From positions 400,741 through 464,740 of the forward strand of contig DAOPQC010000004.1 in assembly GCA_035358815.1 (NCBI GenBank): a stretch of 64,000 nt of DNA, written 5' to 3'. The notes below the pieces were generated by a model. The model saw only the letters and a list, made by a program, of their open reading frames with translations, was not told where the DNA came from and made no database searches. The position numbers were made by a program, and so were the translations under genes. This DNA is from Thermoanaerobaculales bacterium (lineage in GTDB: Bacteria; Acidobacteriota; Thermoanaerobaculia; Thermoanaerobaculales; Sulfomarinibacteraceae). Shown piece after piece: positions 26,464-34,278 of the stretch; position 1 is the stretch's first letter, and each line of letters begins with the position of its first letter.

Positions 26464-28032
26464 ATGATCGACGAGGATGTGTCCTTTCCGCTGCGAGTTG
26501 CCGCAGTGGACATGGGATCGAACGCGATTCGATTCCTGGTCGCCGACTTCGCCACCGAGGCCCAGTTCATCACCCTGGTCTCCGAGCGGACGCCGGTGCG
26601 GCTGGGCCACGGCGTCTACCTTTCCGGACGGCTCGATCCGACGACGATGGACGCCGCGGTGGCGACCCTCGAGGGCTACAGCGCGCAGATGGCCGAGCTC
26701 GGGGTCGGGCACTTCCGGGCGGTCGCCACCTCTGCGGTCCGCGAGAGCAAGAACGGCGAGGAGCTCATCGACCGGGTGCGCCAGGTGACCGGCATCGAGC
26801 TGCAGCCGATCAGCGGCTCCGAGGAGAGCCGGCTGGTGCACCTGGCGGTCGCGAACCGGTTGCCGCTCGGCCGGCGGCGGTGGCTGCTCGTCGACCTCGG
26901 CGGCGGCAGCGTCGAGGTGTCGCTGGTCGACCGGGGCGGCACGATCTGGAGCGAGTCGCACACCATGGGCGCGGTCCGTCTGCTCGAGGTGCTGACCGAG
27001 GCCGGCGCAGACCCGGGCCGCTTCCGGCGACTGCTCGAGGAGTACGTGTCGGTGCTCCGGGTTCCGGCCGCCGTGAGCACCGGCCGCATTGCCGGCTACA
27101 TCGCGACCGGCGGCAACATCGAGACCCTCGCCAGGCTGGCCGGAGCGCAGCCCGTCCCAGACGTCAGCCGGGTGTCAGTTGACAGCCTGCGCGCGGTGGC
27201 CGAGCGGCTGGCCGCGATGTCGTATCGGGAGCGTGTCGACGAGCTCGGCTTGCGCGAGGACCGCGCTGACGTGGTGCTGCCGGCGGCGTTCGTCTACCTG
27301 CGACTCGCCGAGCTGTGCCGTGCCGCAGAGATCGTGGTGCCAAACGTCGGCGTCAAGGAAGGGGTGGTCCTCGATCTCGTCGACGGCCTCACGCGCCGCC
27401 GTGATCACGCCGACCGCCAGGCGCGCGACGTGCTCTCCAGCGCGGTGACCGTCGGCCGCAAGTACCTGTTCGATGAGGCCCATGCCCGCCACGTGGCCGA
27501 GCTGGCGCTGGCGCTGTTCGATCAGCTTCGTTCCCTCCACAACCTCGGCGCCGCCGACCGCAAGATCCTGCAGGCCGCCGCGCTGTTGCAGGACATCGGC
27601 CAGGTCGTCAGCTACAAGGGCCACCACAAGCACTCGTTCTACCTGATCTCGAACACCGAGCTGCCGGCCTTCAGCCAGCACGAGATGCGGCTGGTGGCGA
27701 CCGTCGCCCGCTACCATCGGGGAGCCGACCCCACCGACGCCCACCATCCTTTCGCCGAGCTGGAAGACAACGAGCAGCAGCGGGTGGTACGGCTGATTGC
27801 GCTGCTCCGGGTGGCGCACGCACTCGATCGGGACCACCTCCAGCGAGTACGCGACCTCCGGGCGAGGATCGGCAGCTCCTGGGTGACGCTCCACCTCGAG
27901 GCGTCGGGCGGGCTGCTCCTCGAGGGGTGGTCGCTCAAGAAGAAGGCCCAGCTGTTCGCCGAAGTGTTCGGCAGGAAGGTCCGGCTGCGGGTCGCCGGGG
28001 ACGAGGACGGAGGCGATGAAGCGGTCACATGA
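26464..28032 (+). CDS. ppx: Exopolyphosphatase / pppGpp phosphatase family (Ppx/GppA)
   Basis: 522 residues, close to E. coli Ppx (513). The N-terminal half is the actin-like ASKHA fold: AAVDMGSNAIRFLVADF, VATSAVRESKNGEEL, SGSEESRLVHLAV and DLGGGSVEVSLVD. From about residue 325 comes the HD-like C-terminal domain (HARHVAELALALFDQL, LLQDIGQVVSYKGHHKHSFYLI), present in long Ppx enzymes. It removes terminal phosphate from polyphosphate and/or the gamma-phosphate of pppGpp. It completes the polyphosphate cycle with ppk1 about 12 kb away. Its 3' end overlaps the tag gene by 17 bases. Confidence 0.9.
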   Translation: MIDEDVSFPLRVAAVDMGSNAIRFLVADFATEAQFITLVSERTPVRLGHGVYLSGRLDPTTMDAAVATLEGYSAQMAELGVGHFRAVATSAVRESKNGEELIDRVRQVTGIELQPISGSEESRLVHLAVANRLPLGRRRWLLVDLGGGSVEVSLVDRGGTIWSESHTMGAVRLLEVLTEAGADPGRFRRLLEEYVSVLRVPAAVSTGRIAGYIATGGNIETLARLAGAQPVPDVSRVSVDSLRAVAERLAAMSYRERVDELGLREDRADVVLPAAFVYLRLAELCRAAEIVVPNVGVKEGVVLDLVDGLTRRRDHADRQARDVLSSAVTVGRKYLFDEAHARHVAELALALFDQLRSLHNLGAADRKILQAAALLQDIGQVVSYKGHHKHSFYLISNTELPAFSQHEMRLVATVARYHRGADPTDAHHPFAELEDNEQQRVVRLIALLRVAHALDRDHLQRVRDLRARIGSSWVTLHLEASGGLLLEGWSLKKKAQLFAEVFGRKVRLRVAGDEDGGDEAVT

Positions 28033-28609
28033 GGAGCGCGTCGCGAGGTGTCCGTGGTGCGGCGACGACCCGCTCTACCTCGCCTACCACGACCGGGAGT
28101 GGGGCGTGCCGGTCCGCGACGACCGCACGCTGTTCGAGTTCCTGACCCTCGAGGGTGCGCAGGCGGGTCTGAGCTGGCTGACCGTCCTGCGCAAGCGGGA
28201 GGCCTACCGGGGCGCCTTTGCCGGCTTCGACCCGGAGCGGGTCGCCGCCATGGACGGGAGGTCGGTCCGCCGGCTGATGGCCAACGCCGGGATCATCCGC
28301 AATCGGAAGAAGATCGAGGCGGCGATCGGCAACGCGCGCGCCTTTCTCGAGGTGCAGCGGGAGTTCGGGAGCTTCTCGGACTACATCTGGCGCTTCGTCG
28401 ACGAACGCCCGATCCACGGCTCCTGGAGATCGATCGCCGAGATACCGGCAACGACGCCGCTGGCCGAGGCGATCTCGCGCGACCTCAAGCAGCGCGGCTT
28501 CCGGTTTGTCGGGCCGATCATCGTCTACGCCCACATGCAGGCCACCGGCATGGTCAACGACCACCTCGTGAGCTGCTTCCGGCACCGCGAGCTGGCGGCC
28601 CTCGGGTGA
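28016..28609 (+). CDS. tag: DNA-3-methyladenine glycosylase I
   Basis: 197 residues (E. coli Tag 187). ATG 28016 lies inside the end of the ppx gene with GGAGGCG in front. Diagnostic sequences: CPWCGDDPLYLAYHDREWGVP, the EGAQAGLSWLTVLRKREAYR helix, ANAGIIRNRKKIEAAI, PLAEAISRDLKQRGFRFVGP and the C-terminal zinc-site region MVNDHLVSCFRH. The enzyme flips out and removes 3-methyladenine from alkylated DNA. Its link to the upstream phosphatase gene is through shared transcription, not an evident pathway. Confidence 0.95.
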   Translation: MKRSHEERVARCPWCGDDPLYLAYHDREWGVPVRDDRTLFEFLTLEGAQAGLSWLTVLRKREAYRGAFAGFDPERVAAMDGRSVRRLMANAGIIRNRKKIEAAIGNARAFLEVQREFGSFSDYIWRFVDERPIHGSWRSIAEIPATTPLAEAISRDLKQRGFRFVGPIIVYAHMQATGMVNDHLVSCFRHRELAALG

Positions 28610-28651
28610 CGGGCGCCGCCGGTGGCGCTCGGCGACGCGGCCCGTTCGTTC

Positions 28652-28657
28652 TATGAT
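28652..28657 (+). promoter_or_regulatory. -10 element TATGAT upstream of the alpha/beta hydrolase gene
   Basis: TATGAT with a predicted transcription start near 28664 and an AAGGGGG ribosome site at about 28669-28675. This placement supports a start at CTG 28681 rather than further downstream. Confidence 0.45.
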
Positions 28658-28680
28658 CGTGGCTCGGGAAGGGGGATCTG

Positions 28681-29532
28681 CTGAAGCCGGCCGAGGATCC
28701 GATCAGCTCGGGGGCCGCCTACTCTGAGCGCTGGCTGCCCGTGCAAGGCGGCGTCGAGTTGCGGGTGATGGAGTGGTGGCCGGAGCAGACCAGCCAGCCG
28801 CCGCTGTACTTCGTCGCCGGCTGGGTGTCGGTGGTCGAGGGCTGGCGGCCGCTGCTCGAGGTCCTGGTCCGGCGGCGGCCGGTGGTCTACATCGAGACCC
28901 GCGAGAAGCGCTCGGCGCGGATCGAGCGGCACCGGCTGCGGGTCGAGGAGTTCCGCGTCCAGCGGCTCGCCGAGGACCTCTGCGAGGTCGCCCGGGTCCA
29001 CGGCGTCGACCGGTCGAGCGCGATCTGGTTCGGCAGCTCGATGGGCTCCACCGCGCTGCTCGAGGCCCTCAAGGGCGCCCGGCTGCCGGCGCGCGCCGCC
29101 TTCCTGATCGGCCCCAACGCGACCTTCAACTTCCCGTGGTGGAGCCTGCCGCTGCTGCGGGTGCCGGCCGCCAGCTACTCGGTCGCCAAGCACCTCGTGA
29201 TCTGGTATCTGCGGCACTTCCGGGTCGACGCGCGCCGCGAGCCCGACCAGATGCGGCGCTACGAGCGGACCCTCAACGCCGCCGAGCCGATCCGGCTGAA
29301 GCTGTCGGCGCGGGCGGCGGTCGGCTACACGCTGTGGCCGGGGCTCGAGACCGTTACCGCGCCGGTTGCGATCGCGTACGCCTCGAGCGACGTCCTCCAC
29401 GCCGAGAGCGAGGCCAGGTCGATCGTCGCCACCCTGCCCGCGGGCCTGGCGGTCGAGTGCCCCTCCAACACCTACATGCACCGCGCAGAGGTGGCGAGGG
29501 ACATCGACGAGTTCATCGCCGGCCTCCCCTAG
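28681..29532 (+). CDS. Alpha/beta-hydrolase-fold protein, probable CTG start
   Basis: 283 residues if translation begins at CTG 28681, six bases after an AAGGGGG ribosome site; there is no in-frame ATG or GTG before GTG 28741, and the fold's first strand region (YSERWLPVQGGVELRVMEW) begins ahead of that codon. An ATG only occurs at about residue 30. Visible fold features: LYFVAGWVSVVEGWRPLLEVL (oxyanion strand), the nucleophile elbow FGSSMGSTALLEAL and a late acid/His region (IAYASSDVLHAESE, NTYMHRAEVARDIDEFI). It is a serine hydrolase by pattern; substrate is unknown. The TAG stop overlaps the start of repeat element copy B. Confidence 0.75.
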   Translation: MKPAEDPISSGAAYSERWLPVQGGVELRVMEWWPEQTSQPPLYFVAGWVSVVEGWRPLLEVLVRRRPVVYIETREKRSARIERHRLRVEEFRVQRLAEDLCEVARVHGVDRSSAIWFGSSMGSTALLEALKGARLPARAAFLIGPNATFNFPWWSLPLLRVPAASYSVAKHLVIWYLRHFRVDARREPDQMRRYERTLNAAEPIRLKLSARAAVGYTLWPGLETVTAPVAIAYASSDVLHAESEARSIVATLPAGLAVECPSNTYMHRAEVARDIDEFIAGLP

Positions 29533-29651
29533 GAGCGTATGGGCATAGGCCCCCGTGCGCGCTTCCGAGGTGGTCATTGTTGTCGGCCTCTGCCCACACG
29601 CTCCTCGGGATGCGCGCGGCGCATCCTGGGGGGAATAGAGAGAAGAGGCCA
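29530..29651 (+). repeat. Copy B of the structured intergenic element
   Basis: Begins with TAGGAGC overlapping the TAG stop of the hydrolase gene and ends with AGAGGCCA, as copy A does. Outer stem: 29531-29544 pairs with 29592-29605 (13 of 14). The second hairpin is GGATGCGC-GCG-GCGCATCC. The 49-base right part (29603-29651) has the same length and the same conserved ends as copy A, while most of the left interior differs. Confidence 0.7.
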
Positions 29652-29875
29652 CAACACCAGACTTGCGAGGACCGTGCACGGAGACCGATGCCGCGGGAAC
29701 TCCTGATGGGTTGAGTCAATCGGGTCAAAGGCGGCCCGCGACCGGTCTGGGCCGGCTCAGCCTGTGGCCGTACCCTTGCCCGTCACCGCCCGTCACGGCG
29801 ACTCGTGACGGCGTAGCCATCGGGCGAAGCCGCAATCTGAAGGACGAAGCCGGATGCCCGTGCTCGGCGTTGAGC
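29652..29875. other. Gene-free stretch between two convergent genes
   Basis: With copy B this makes a 343-base gap between the hydrolase stop and the OPT transporter stop. Beyond copy B it holds copy 1 of the GTCACGGCGA repeat family (29790-29860), which includes an eight-base-pair hairpin. No open frame with a ribosome site and no tRNA-like fold is visible. No U-tract terminator is seen for either gene. Confidence 0.6.
29790..29860 (+). repeat. Dispersed repeat family GTCACGGCGA...GAAGCCGGAT, copy 1
   Basis: Starts with a perfect hairpin, CCGTCACG (29790-29797) with CGTGACGG (29804-29811), and ends with GACGAAGCCGGATGCCCG. It is the longest of four copies in the window; copy 4 on the other strand shares GTCACGGCGACTCGT at the left end. 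Confidence 0.65.
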
Positions 29876-31930
29876 TCACTCAGGCTTCGCGCGCCGCGAG
29901 TACCAGACCACGAACACGCACAGGGCGAGCAGCGTCAGCGTGCCGATCAGCTCGCCGGGGATCCCCTCGAAGGCCGCGGCCGGGAGCAGGTGCACGACCT
30001 CCTTGGCGGCGAGCGAGCCGGTCGACTCCTTGATCACCGTGTTGATGGCCGCGTCGATGACCCCCATGATCGCGCCGCCCGCCATCAGCCCGGAGGCGAC
30101 CAGGATCCCCCGGTCCTGGCGCGCCTTGACGGTGGCGTCGTCGGCGCCTCGCTTGCGCGCCACGATCCAGGACAGGATGCCGCCGAGCAGAACCGGCGTG
30201 TTGAGCTCCATCGGCAGGTACATGCCGAGGGCAAAGGCCAGCGGCGGCACGCCCGTCATGCGGAGGATGAGCGCGAGCAGCACCCCGAGCGCGAACAGGT
30301 ACCACTGCAGCATCGAGGTCTGTGCGCCGAAGATGCCGACCAGGATCGCCTTCATGGCCGAAGCCTGGGGAGCGGGGATCGCCGAGGTGCCGAAGCCCAT
30401 CCCGGCGGGCTGGTTCGCCATCACCCACATCGCGAGGCCGCAGAACACCGCCGCGACGAAGGTGCCGACGAACTTCAGCTTGAGCTGGCGCGCCGGGGTC
30501 GCACCGATCCAGTGTCCGATCTTGAGGTCCGACGACAGCGCTCCCGACGCCGCGAGCGCGGTGCAGACGACGCCGCCGACCATCATGGTCACGAACATGC
30601 CGTTGCCCCCGGACAGCCCCAGCTTGAGCATCACGAAGCCGGTGACGATCAGGGTCAGCATCGTCATCCCGGACACCGGGTTGGTGCCGACGATCGCGAT
30701 CGCCCGCGCCGCGACCGGTGCGAACAGGAACGCGATGAACATCACGAGTGCGGTCGCCACCGCGGCCGACGCAAAGGACCCGCCGACGCCCACCCCGAAC
30801 GAGAAGAAGAGCAGGGCGACGACGGCGAAGATCACCAGGCCGACGATCGCGAACTGGCCGGAGAGCGAGCGGTCGACGCGCGGCACCTTGGTGATCTCGC
30901 GGCGGTCCTGGTGGCTCATGCCGACGATGTTGGCGCCGATCGAGCGCACCATCGAGGGAAGGGCTGACAGGATGCCGAGGATGCCGGCGCCGGCGATCCC
31001 GCCGACCCCGATGATCCGCACGTAGGACGCGAACACCTGGTCGAAGCTCATCTCGGAGATCGGAATCGCCCCCGGGGCGAGCGCGCCGGGGACGTGGGTC
31101 CCGATGGCATGCACCAGGGGCACCAGCACGAAGCAGGACAGGAACGAGCCGGCGCAGATGATGGCCGCGTAGCGGACGCCGATGATGTAGCCGATGCCGA
31201 TGATCGCCGCGTTGTTGAGGACGCGCAGGGTCATGAAGTTGCGGGCCAGCAGTCCGCCCAAGCCGACGGCGCGGAACGAGATCAGGTCGGCCATGGCGTG
31301 GAAGGTGGTGACGAGGCCGTCGTAAAGCGCGCCGATGCCGGCGGCCATGGCGAGGATCTTGGCCTGCCCGCCGACCCGCTCTCCCGAGAGCAGGATCTCG
31401 GTGGTCGCCGTCCCCTCGGGCCAGGGCAGCTGGCCGTGCATCTCGACCATGAAGTGGTAGCGCAGGGGGATCAGGAACAGGATGCCGAGGCAGCCGCCGA
31501 GGAAGGACACCGCGATGACCTGCCAGACCGCCGGCTGGTTGACGCCGGTGCCGGGCTCGGCCGCCAGCATGTACAGGGCCGGGATGGTGAACACCGCACC
31601 GGCGACCACGTGCGAGGAGTTCGCTCCGATCGACTGGACGATGACGTTCTCCAGGATGGTGCTCTTGCGGGAGAACAGCGGCGAGATGCCGATCGCGAGG
31701 ATGGCGATCGGGATTGCCGCCTCCATGCCCTGCCCGACGCGCAGCGCAAGGTAGGCCGCCGCCATCGAGAACAGCGCACAGAAGAGCAGGCCCATGGTCA
31801 CCGAGCGCGCGGTGATTTCGTGGACCCCGGTCTCGTTCGGCACGACCGGGATGTAGGTCTCGCCCGGACCCAGGGGGCTTCGCGCGTTGTCCGGAAGGCC
31901 CTTGATGACGGATGGGGTCTCGTGTGTCAC
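29876..31930 (-). CDS. OPT-family oligopeptide/metal-chelate transporter
   Basis: 684 residues and about 15-16 membrane helices. GTG 31930 is chosen because GGAGGAG lies eight bases upstream; the longer open frame reaches into a low-complexity repeat. The OPT N-terminal signature is present (ITARSVTMGLLFCALFSMAAAYLALRVGQG, LENVIVQSIG), as is a mid-protein LPWPEGTATTEIL and a C-terminal GVPPLAFALGMYLPMELNTPVLLGG. Bacterial OPT proteins import oligopeptides or metal chelates such as siderophore-like ligands by proton symport. The gene stands alone. Confidence 0.93.
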   Translation of the reverse strand: MTHETPSVIKGLPDNARSPLGPGETYIPVVPNETGVHEITARSVTMGLLFCALFSMAAAYLALRVGQGMEAAIPIAILAIGISPLFSRKSTILENVIVQSIGANSSHVVAGAVFTIPALYMLAAEPGTGVNQPAVWQVIAVSFLGGCLGILFLIPLRYHFMVEMHGQLPWPEGTATTEILLSGERVGGQAKILAMAAGIGALYDGLVTTFHAMADLISFRAVGLGGLLARNFMTLRVLNNAAIIGIGYIIGVRYAAIICAGSFLSCFVLVPLVHAIGTHVPGALAPGAIPISEMSFDQVFASYVRIIGVGGIAGAGILGILSALPSMVRSIGANIVGMSHQDRREITKVPRVDRSLSGQFAIVGLVIFAVVALLFFSFGVGVGGSFASAAVATALVMFIAFLFAPVAARAIAIVGTNPVSGMTMLTLIVTGFVMLKLGLSGGNGMFVTMMVGGVVCTALAASGALSSDLKIGHWIGATPARQLKLKFVGTFVAAVFCGLAMWVMANQPAGMGFGTSAIPAPQASAMKAILVGIFGAQTSMLQWYLFALGVLLALILRMTGVPPLAFALGMYLPMELNTPVLLGGILSWIVARKRGADDATVKARQDRGILVASGLMAGGAIMGVIDAAINTVIKESTGSLAAKEVVHLLPAAAFEGIPGELIGTLTLLALCVFVVWYSRRAKPE

Positions 31931-31957
31931 GGCCTCTCCTCCCCGACAGTCCCGGGG

Positions 31958-31963
31958 AGTGTA
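31958..31963 (-). promoter_or_regulatory. -10 element TACACT upstream of the OPT transporter gene
   Basis: TACACT on the minus strand 27 bases before GTG 31930, directly downstream of a 12-base degenerate repeat tract. No clear -35 box. Confidence 0.45.
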
Positions 31964-31980
31964 CATGGTCCGGCTCCTTG

Positions 31981-32148
31981 CCCGCTTCCGCGCCCGCTTC
32001 CGCTCCCGATTGTCCACCCGAGATCGGAGCCACCTCGTCGGGCGCGGAAACGGGAGCGGGCGCGGAGACGCGCGGCGAACCTAGTGTTCAGTCTCGGCTC
32101 TCGACGGCTCCATCGTAAGCGGGCTCGGAAGCGGAAGCGGAAGGGGGG
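31981..32148. repeat. Three tracts of a degenerate 12-base GCGGAAGCGGGC repeat
   Basis: Tracts at 31981-32008 (read on the minus strand), 32042-32072 and 32118-32148 are built from variants of GCGGAAGCGGGC, GCGGAAACGGGA and GCGGAAGCGGAA. They fill most of the 246 bases between the OPT gene start and the DUF2752 stop. The fourth tract of this family is at 52737. No gene is seen here. Confidence 0.65.
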
Positions 32149-32176
32149 TGGTGACTCGTTGAGGATGGCCAGTGGG

Positions 32177-32587
32177 TTACAGGTGCACGATCAGCCACGC
32201 CCAGTTGAGGAGGATCAGCGCGACCAGCCCGAGCCGGATCGACCGCGGCAGCGGGTGGGCCAGGCGCGGCGCCGGGCAGCGGCGCCAGGCCCAGAGGGGG
32301 GCGACGACTCCGCCGGCGAGGAAGGCGATGCTCGCAGCGAACACAAGCGGGTTCAACAGAAGCGCGCCGGGCACGTCACCATCGAGCAGGGCGAGGACGC
32401 TGCGGGTCGCCCCGCACGACGGGCACGGGACGCCGGTGATCGACCGGAACAGGCACGGCCGCAGGAACGGCGTGACCAGCGGCCACAGCGGCTTGAGCGC
32501 CACCACCGAGAGCGCGAGGCCGCCCCAGACCCAGGCGAGCTGGCGCTCGGCGACGCTGAGCGGGGTCCACCTCAGGGCCGATGGCAT
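32177..32587 (-). CDS. DUF2752 membrane protein
   Basis: 136 residues from ATG 32587, which overlaps the TGA of the upstream gene (TGATG). Three to four hydrophobic segments. The DUF2752 signature is in the second third: CLFRSITGVPCPSCGATRSVLALLDGD, with the CPxCGxTR core that may bind a metal or be oxidised. The family is a small inner-membrane protein of unknown function, often found next to DUF4870, TM2 or YIP1 proteins, as here. Confidence 0.88.
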   Translation of the reverse strand: MPSALRWTPLSVAERQLAWVWGGLALSVVALKPLWPLVTPFLRPCLFRSITGVPCPSCGATRSVLALLDGDVPGALLLNPLVFAASIAFLAGGVVAPLWAWRRCPAPRLAHPLPRSIRLGLVALILLNWAWLIVHL

Positions 32588-33291
32588 CAGCGTCCGGCGA
32601 GGGCGCCGTAGAGCGCCGCGCCGAAGAACAGCAGTGTGATGGCCAGGCATGAGCAGCACAGCAGGACCGGCAGGATGACCGCCAGGGCGGCCTTGCCGTA
32701 GGAGCACTGGTGGGCGCGCGCGACGCCGATGATCTGCAGCGCCGCGAACCAGACCAGCGACAGCAGACCGCCGCACAGCGGGACCAGGTTCGCGAGGTCG
32801 GCGGTATGGGAGTAGCAGATGACCCGCGCGGTGGTCTCGAACCCGCCCCGCCCCTCGCCGACGATCAGCAGCATCAGGTGGAGGATGCAGGTGTGGATGG
32901 CGAGCCCGATGACGACGAACAGCGGCATCAGGACGAACAGGCCGACCCCGATCGCGACCATCACTCCGGTCCCGACCGCGGCTTCGGCTAGCTGATCCCG
33001 CAGCTCGGGGAACCCGATGAGCATGAACGGCGACTGCGCGGCGGCCCAGTAGGCCATCCCGGCAGCGAGCTCGACCCAGGCCATGATCAGGGCGTAGACG
33101 AACGGCCTGCCGAGGCCGGCCGGCGCGAGCTTAGAGAACGCGTCGTCCGGCCTGGTCGTGAACATCCCGATGGTTCGGAACAGGGCCTCGAAGCGGCCGA
33201 CGCTCGGGTCCTCCCACGGCAGGGCTCCGGGAGCCGGGGTCGTGCTTGGCGGCTCGGGGAGGGGCGGTGGAAACGGCGTGTCCTCGATCAT
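32587..33291 (-). CDS. YIP1-family integral membrane protein
   Basis: 234 residues from ATG 33291. A proline-rich cytoplasmic N terminus (residues 1-25) leads to FEALFRTIGMFTTRPDDAFSKL, typical of bacterial YIP1-domain proteins, then five membrane segments. The core includes YALIMAWVELAAGMAYW, CILHLMLLIVGEGRGGFETTARVICYSHTADLANLVP and a cysteine-rich last helix (LPVLLCCSCLAI). Function is not established; eukaryotic homologues act in membrane traffic. It is translationally coupled to the DUF2752 gene. Confidence 0.88.
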   Translation of the reverse strand: MIEDTPFPPPLPEPPSTTPAPGALPWEDPSVGRFEALFRTIGMFTTRPDDAFSKLAPAGLGRPFVYALIMAWVELAAGMAYWAAAQSPFMLIGFPELRDQLAEAAVGTGVMVAIGVGLFVLMPLFVVIGLAIHTCILHLMLLIVGEGRGGFETTARVICYSHTADLANLVPLCGGLLSLVWFAALQIIGVARAHQCSYGKAALAVILPVLLCCSCLAITLLFFGAALYGALAGR

Positions 33292-33321
33292 GGCTGCCTC
33301 GCAGAATGCGTCTCGTCAGCG

Positions 33322-33327
33322 AGTGTA
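33322..33327 (-). promoter_or_regulatory. -10 element TACACT upstream of the YIP1 gene
   Basis: TACACT on the minus strand 30 bases before ATG 33291. It is the likely start of the YIP1-DUF2752 pair. Confidence 0.45.
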
Positions 33328-33520
33328 ACGTGGATCTCGGACTCGCGGTTCGCGCAGTTGCGTGATTCGCGCGTCGCGGGGTCGCCGGCCGAACGAAGTG
33401 CCCCGCCGCGAAAGCAAGGGACCGTTGACTGAACGAATCCGGCACCGGGGGGGGCGCTGCCCAGGATGGACGACGAGGGGTATGCCGCGAGGAGTACAGC
33501 GAGGTCGTTCCGGTCAGGCA

Positions 33521-33760
33521 TCAACGCCTGCGCTGGCGGCGCTGCAGCAACTCGAAGCTGCGACGTTCCCAGTGCTCGCGGTGCTCCGCGGCTTCCTCGA
33601 CGGATCGGAACCTGTACACCCCGGGGGGGAACGCCGGCTGAACGGTCCGCCGCGCGAACTCCCATGCCGCTCTCATTGCCGCGAAACGGTGGGGGTCATC
33701 GCGCCCGTACCAGACCTCTCGCTCCATCTCTCCGACGTGACGGAACTTGCGGACCGGCAT
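33521..33760 (-). CDS. Small protein partnered with a nucleotidyltransferase, unknown family
   Basis: 79 residues from ATG 33760, which overlaps the nucleotidyltransferase stop by one base (GTG 33763 would overlap by four). GAGGA lies nine bases in front. The sequence is charged and aromatic (MPVRKFRHVGEMEREVWYG, RFAAMRAAWEFARRTVQPAFPPGVYRFRSVEEA), without a signal or membrane segment. From memory, similar small proteins with a PPGV.R..S.EE core occur beside DUF6036-type nucleotidyltransferases. The tight overlap suggests the two act together, perhaps as a toxin and antitoxin. No function can be read from the sequence. Confidence 0.7.
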   Translation of the reverse strand: MPVRKFRHVGEMEREVWYGRDDPHRFAAMRAAWEFARRTVQPAFPPGVYRFRSVEEAAEHREHWERRSFELLQRRQRRR

Positions 33761-34230
33761 CACTCGTCCTCGAACCCGAAGCGGTCGCGCAATCGAGCGG
33801 CATCGGCACGGTCCTGAGGACGGACGGTGGAGCGCTTCATGCGATGCAGCATTCTCGGCGTCACGATCGTGATTTCGACGCCGTCAAAGTCCACGCGCTC
33901 GGTTTCCAGGTCGTCGAAGGTGAACGCCTCCCCCAGGCGCGTCAGAATGTCGACGAAGAAAGTGCCGTCGGGCGGAACGTACTGGATCGCGGGGTAGTCG
34001 CCGAGGAGATCCTCGGCGGTGATCTCGTCGATGTGCGGGTCGTCGAATACGCGCCGGAGGGCTATTCGGAGCCTCTCGATGTTTCCCGCGGAGGGCGCTA
34101 CGAAGATATCGAGGTCTTGCGTCGCACGCGCGAGACCGTGGAGGTTGAGCGCAACCGCTCCGACGATCGCGTACACGACCCCTTCGCGCTCGAACGCGGC
34201 CAGCAAGCTGCGGGTCGTCTCGAAATCCAC
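33760..34230 (-). CDS. MNT/AbiEii-like nucleotidyltransferase (DUF6036 type)
   Basis: 156 residues from GTG 34230, with GAGG seven bases upstream. The nucleotidyltransferase core is YAIVGAVALNLHGLARATQDLDIFVAP: the two metal-binding acids are in DLD, while the usual Gly-Ser before the helix is Gly-Ala. It continues with a strand (FFVDILTRLGEAFTFDDL) and a C-terminal VTPRMLHRMKRSTVRPQDRADAARL, as in DUF6036 and AbiEii relatives. Such enzymes can add nucleotides to tRNA or proteins and serve in toxin-antitoxin pairs. It is coupled to a 79-residue gene downstream. Confidence 0.82.
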   Translation of the reverse strand: MDFETTRSLLAAFEREGVVYAIVGAVALNLHGLARATQDLDIFVAPSAGNIERLRIALRRVFDDPHIDEITAEDLLGDYPAIQYVPPDGTFFVDILTRLGEAFTFDDLETERVDFDGVEITIVTPRMLHRMKRSTVRPQDRADAARLRDRFGFEDE

Positions 34231-34245
34231 TGCAACCTCGCTGCA

Positions 34246-34251
34246 AGTGTA
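34246..34251 (-). promoter_or_regulatory. -10 element TACACT upstream of the nucleotidyltransferase gene
   Basis: TACACT on the minus strand 15 bases before GTG 34230. It is in the 48-base gap after the upstream gene, so the pair can be transcribed independently. Confidence 0.45.
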
Positions 34252-34278
34252 CCCGCAACAGCCAACCTGCGCCCGGCG

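Noticed and set aside
29790..29811. The CCGTCACG/CGTGACGG hairpin as a bidirectional terminator
   Set aside because: No T-run on either strand, and it is part of a dispersed repeat family with copies that lack the second arm.
33760..34230. MNT-HEPN toxin-antitoxin pair
   Set aside because: The downstream 79-residue protein has no RxxxxH motif or HEPN helix pattern; only a generic pair can be proposed.
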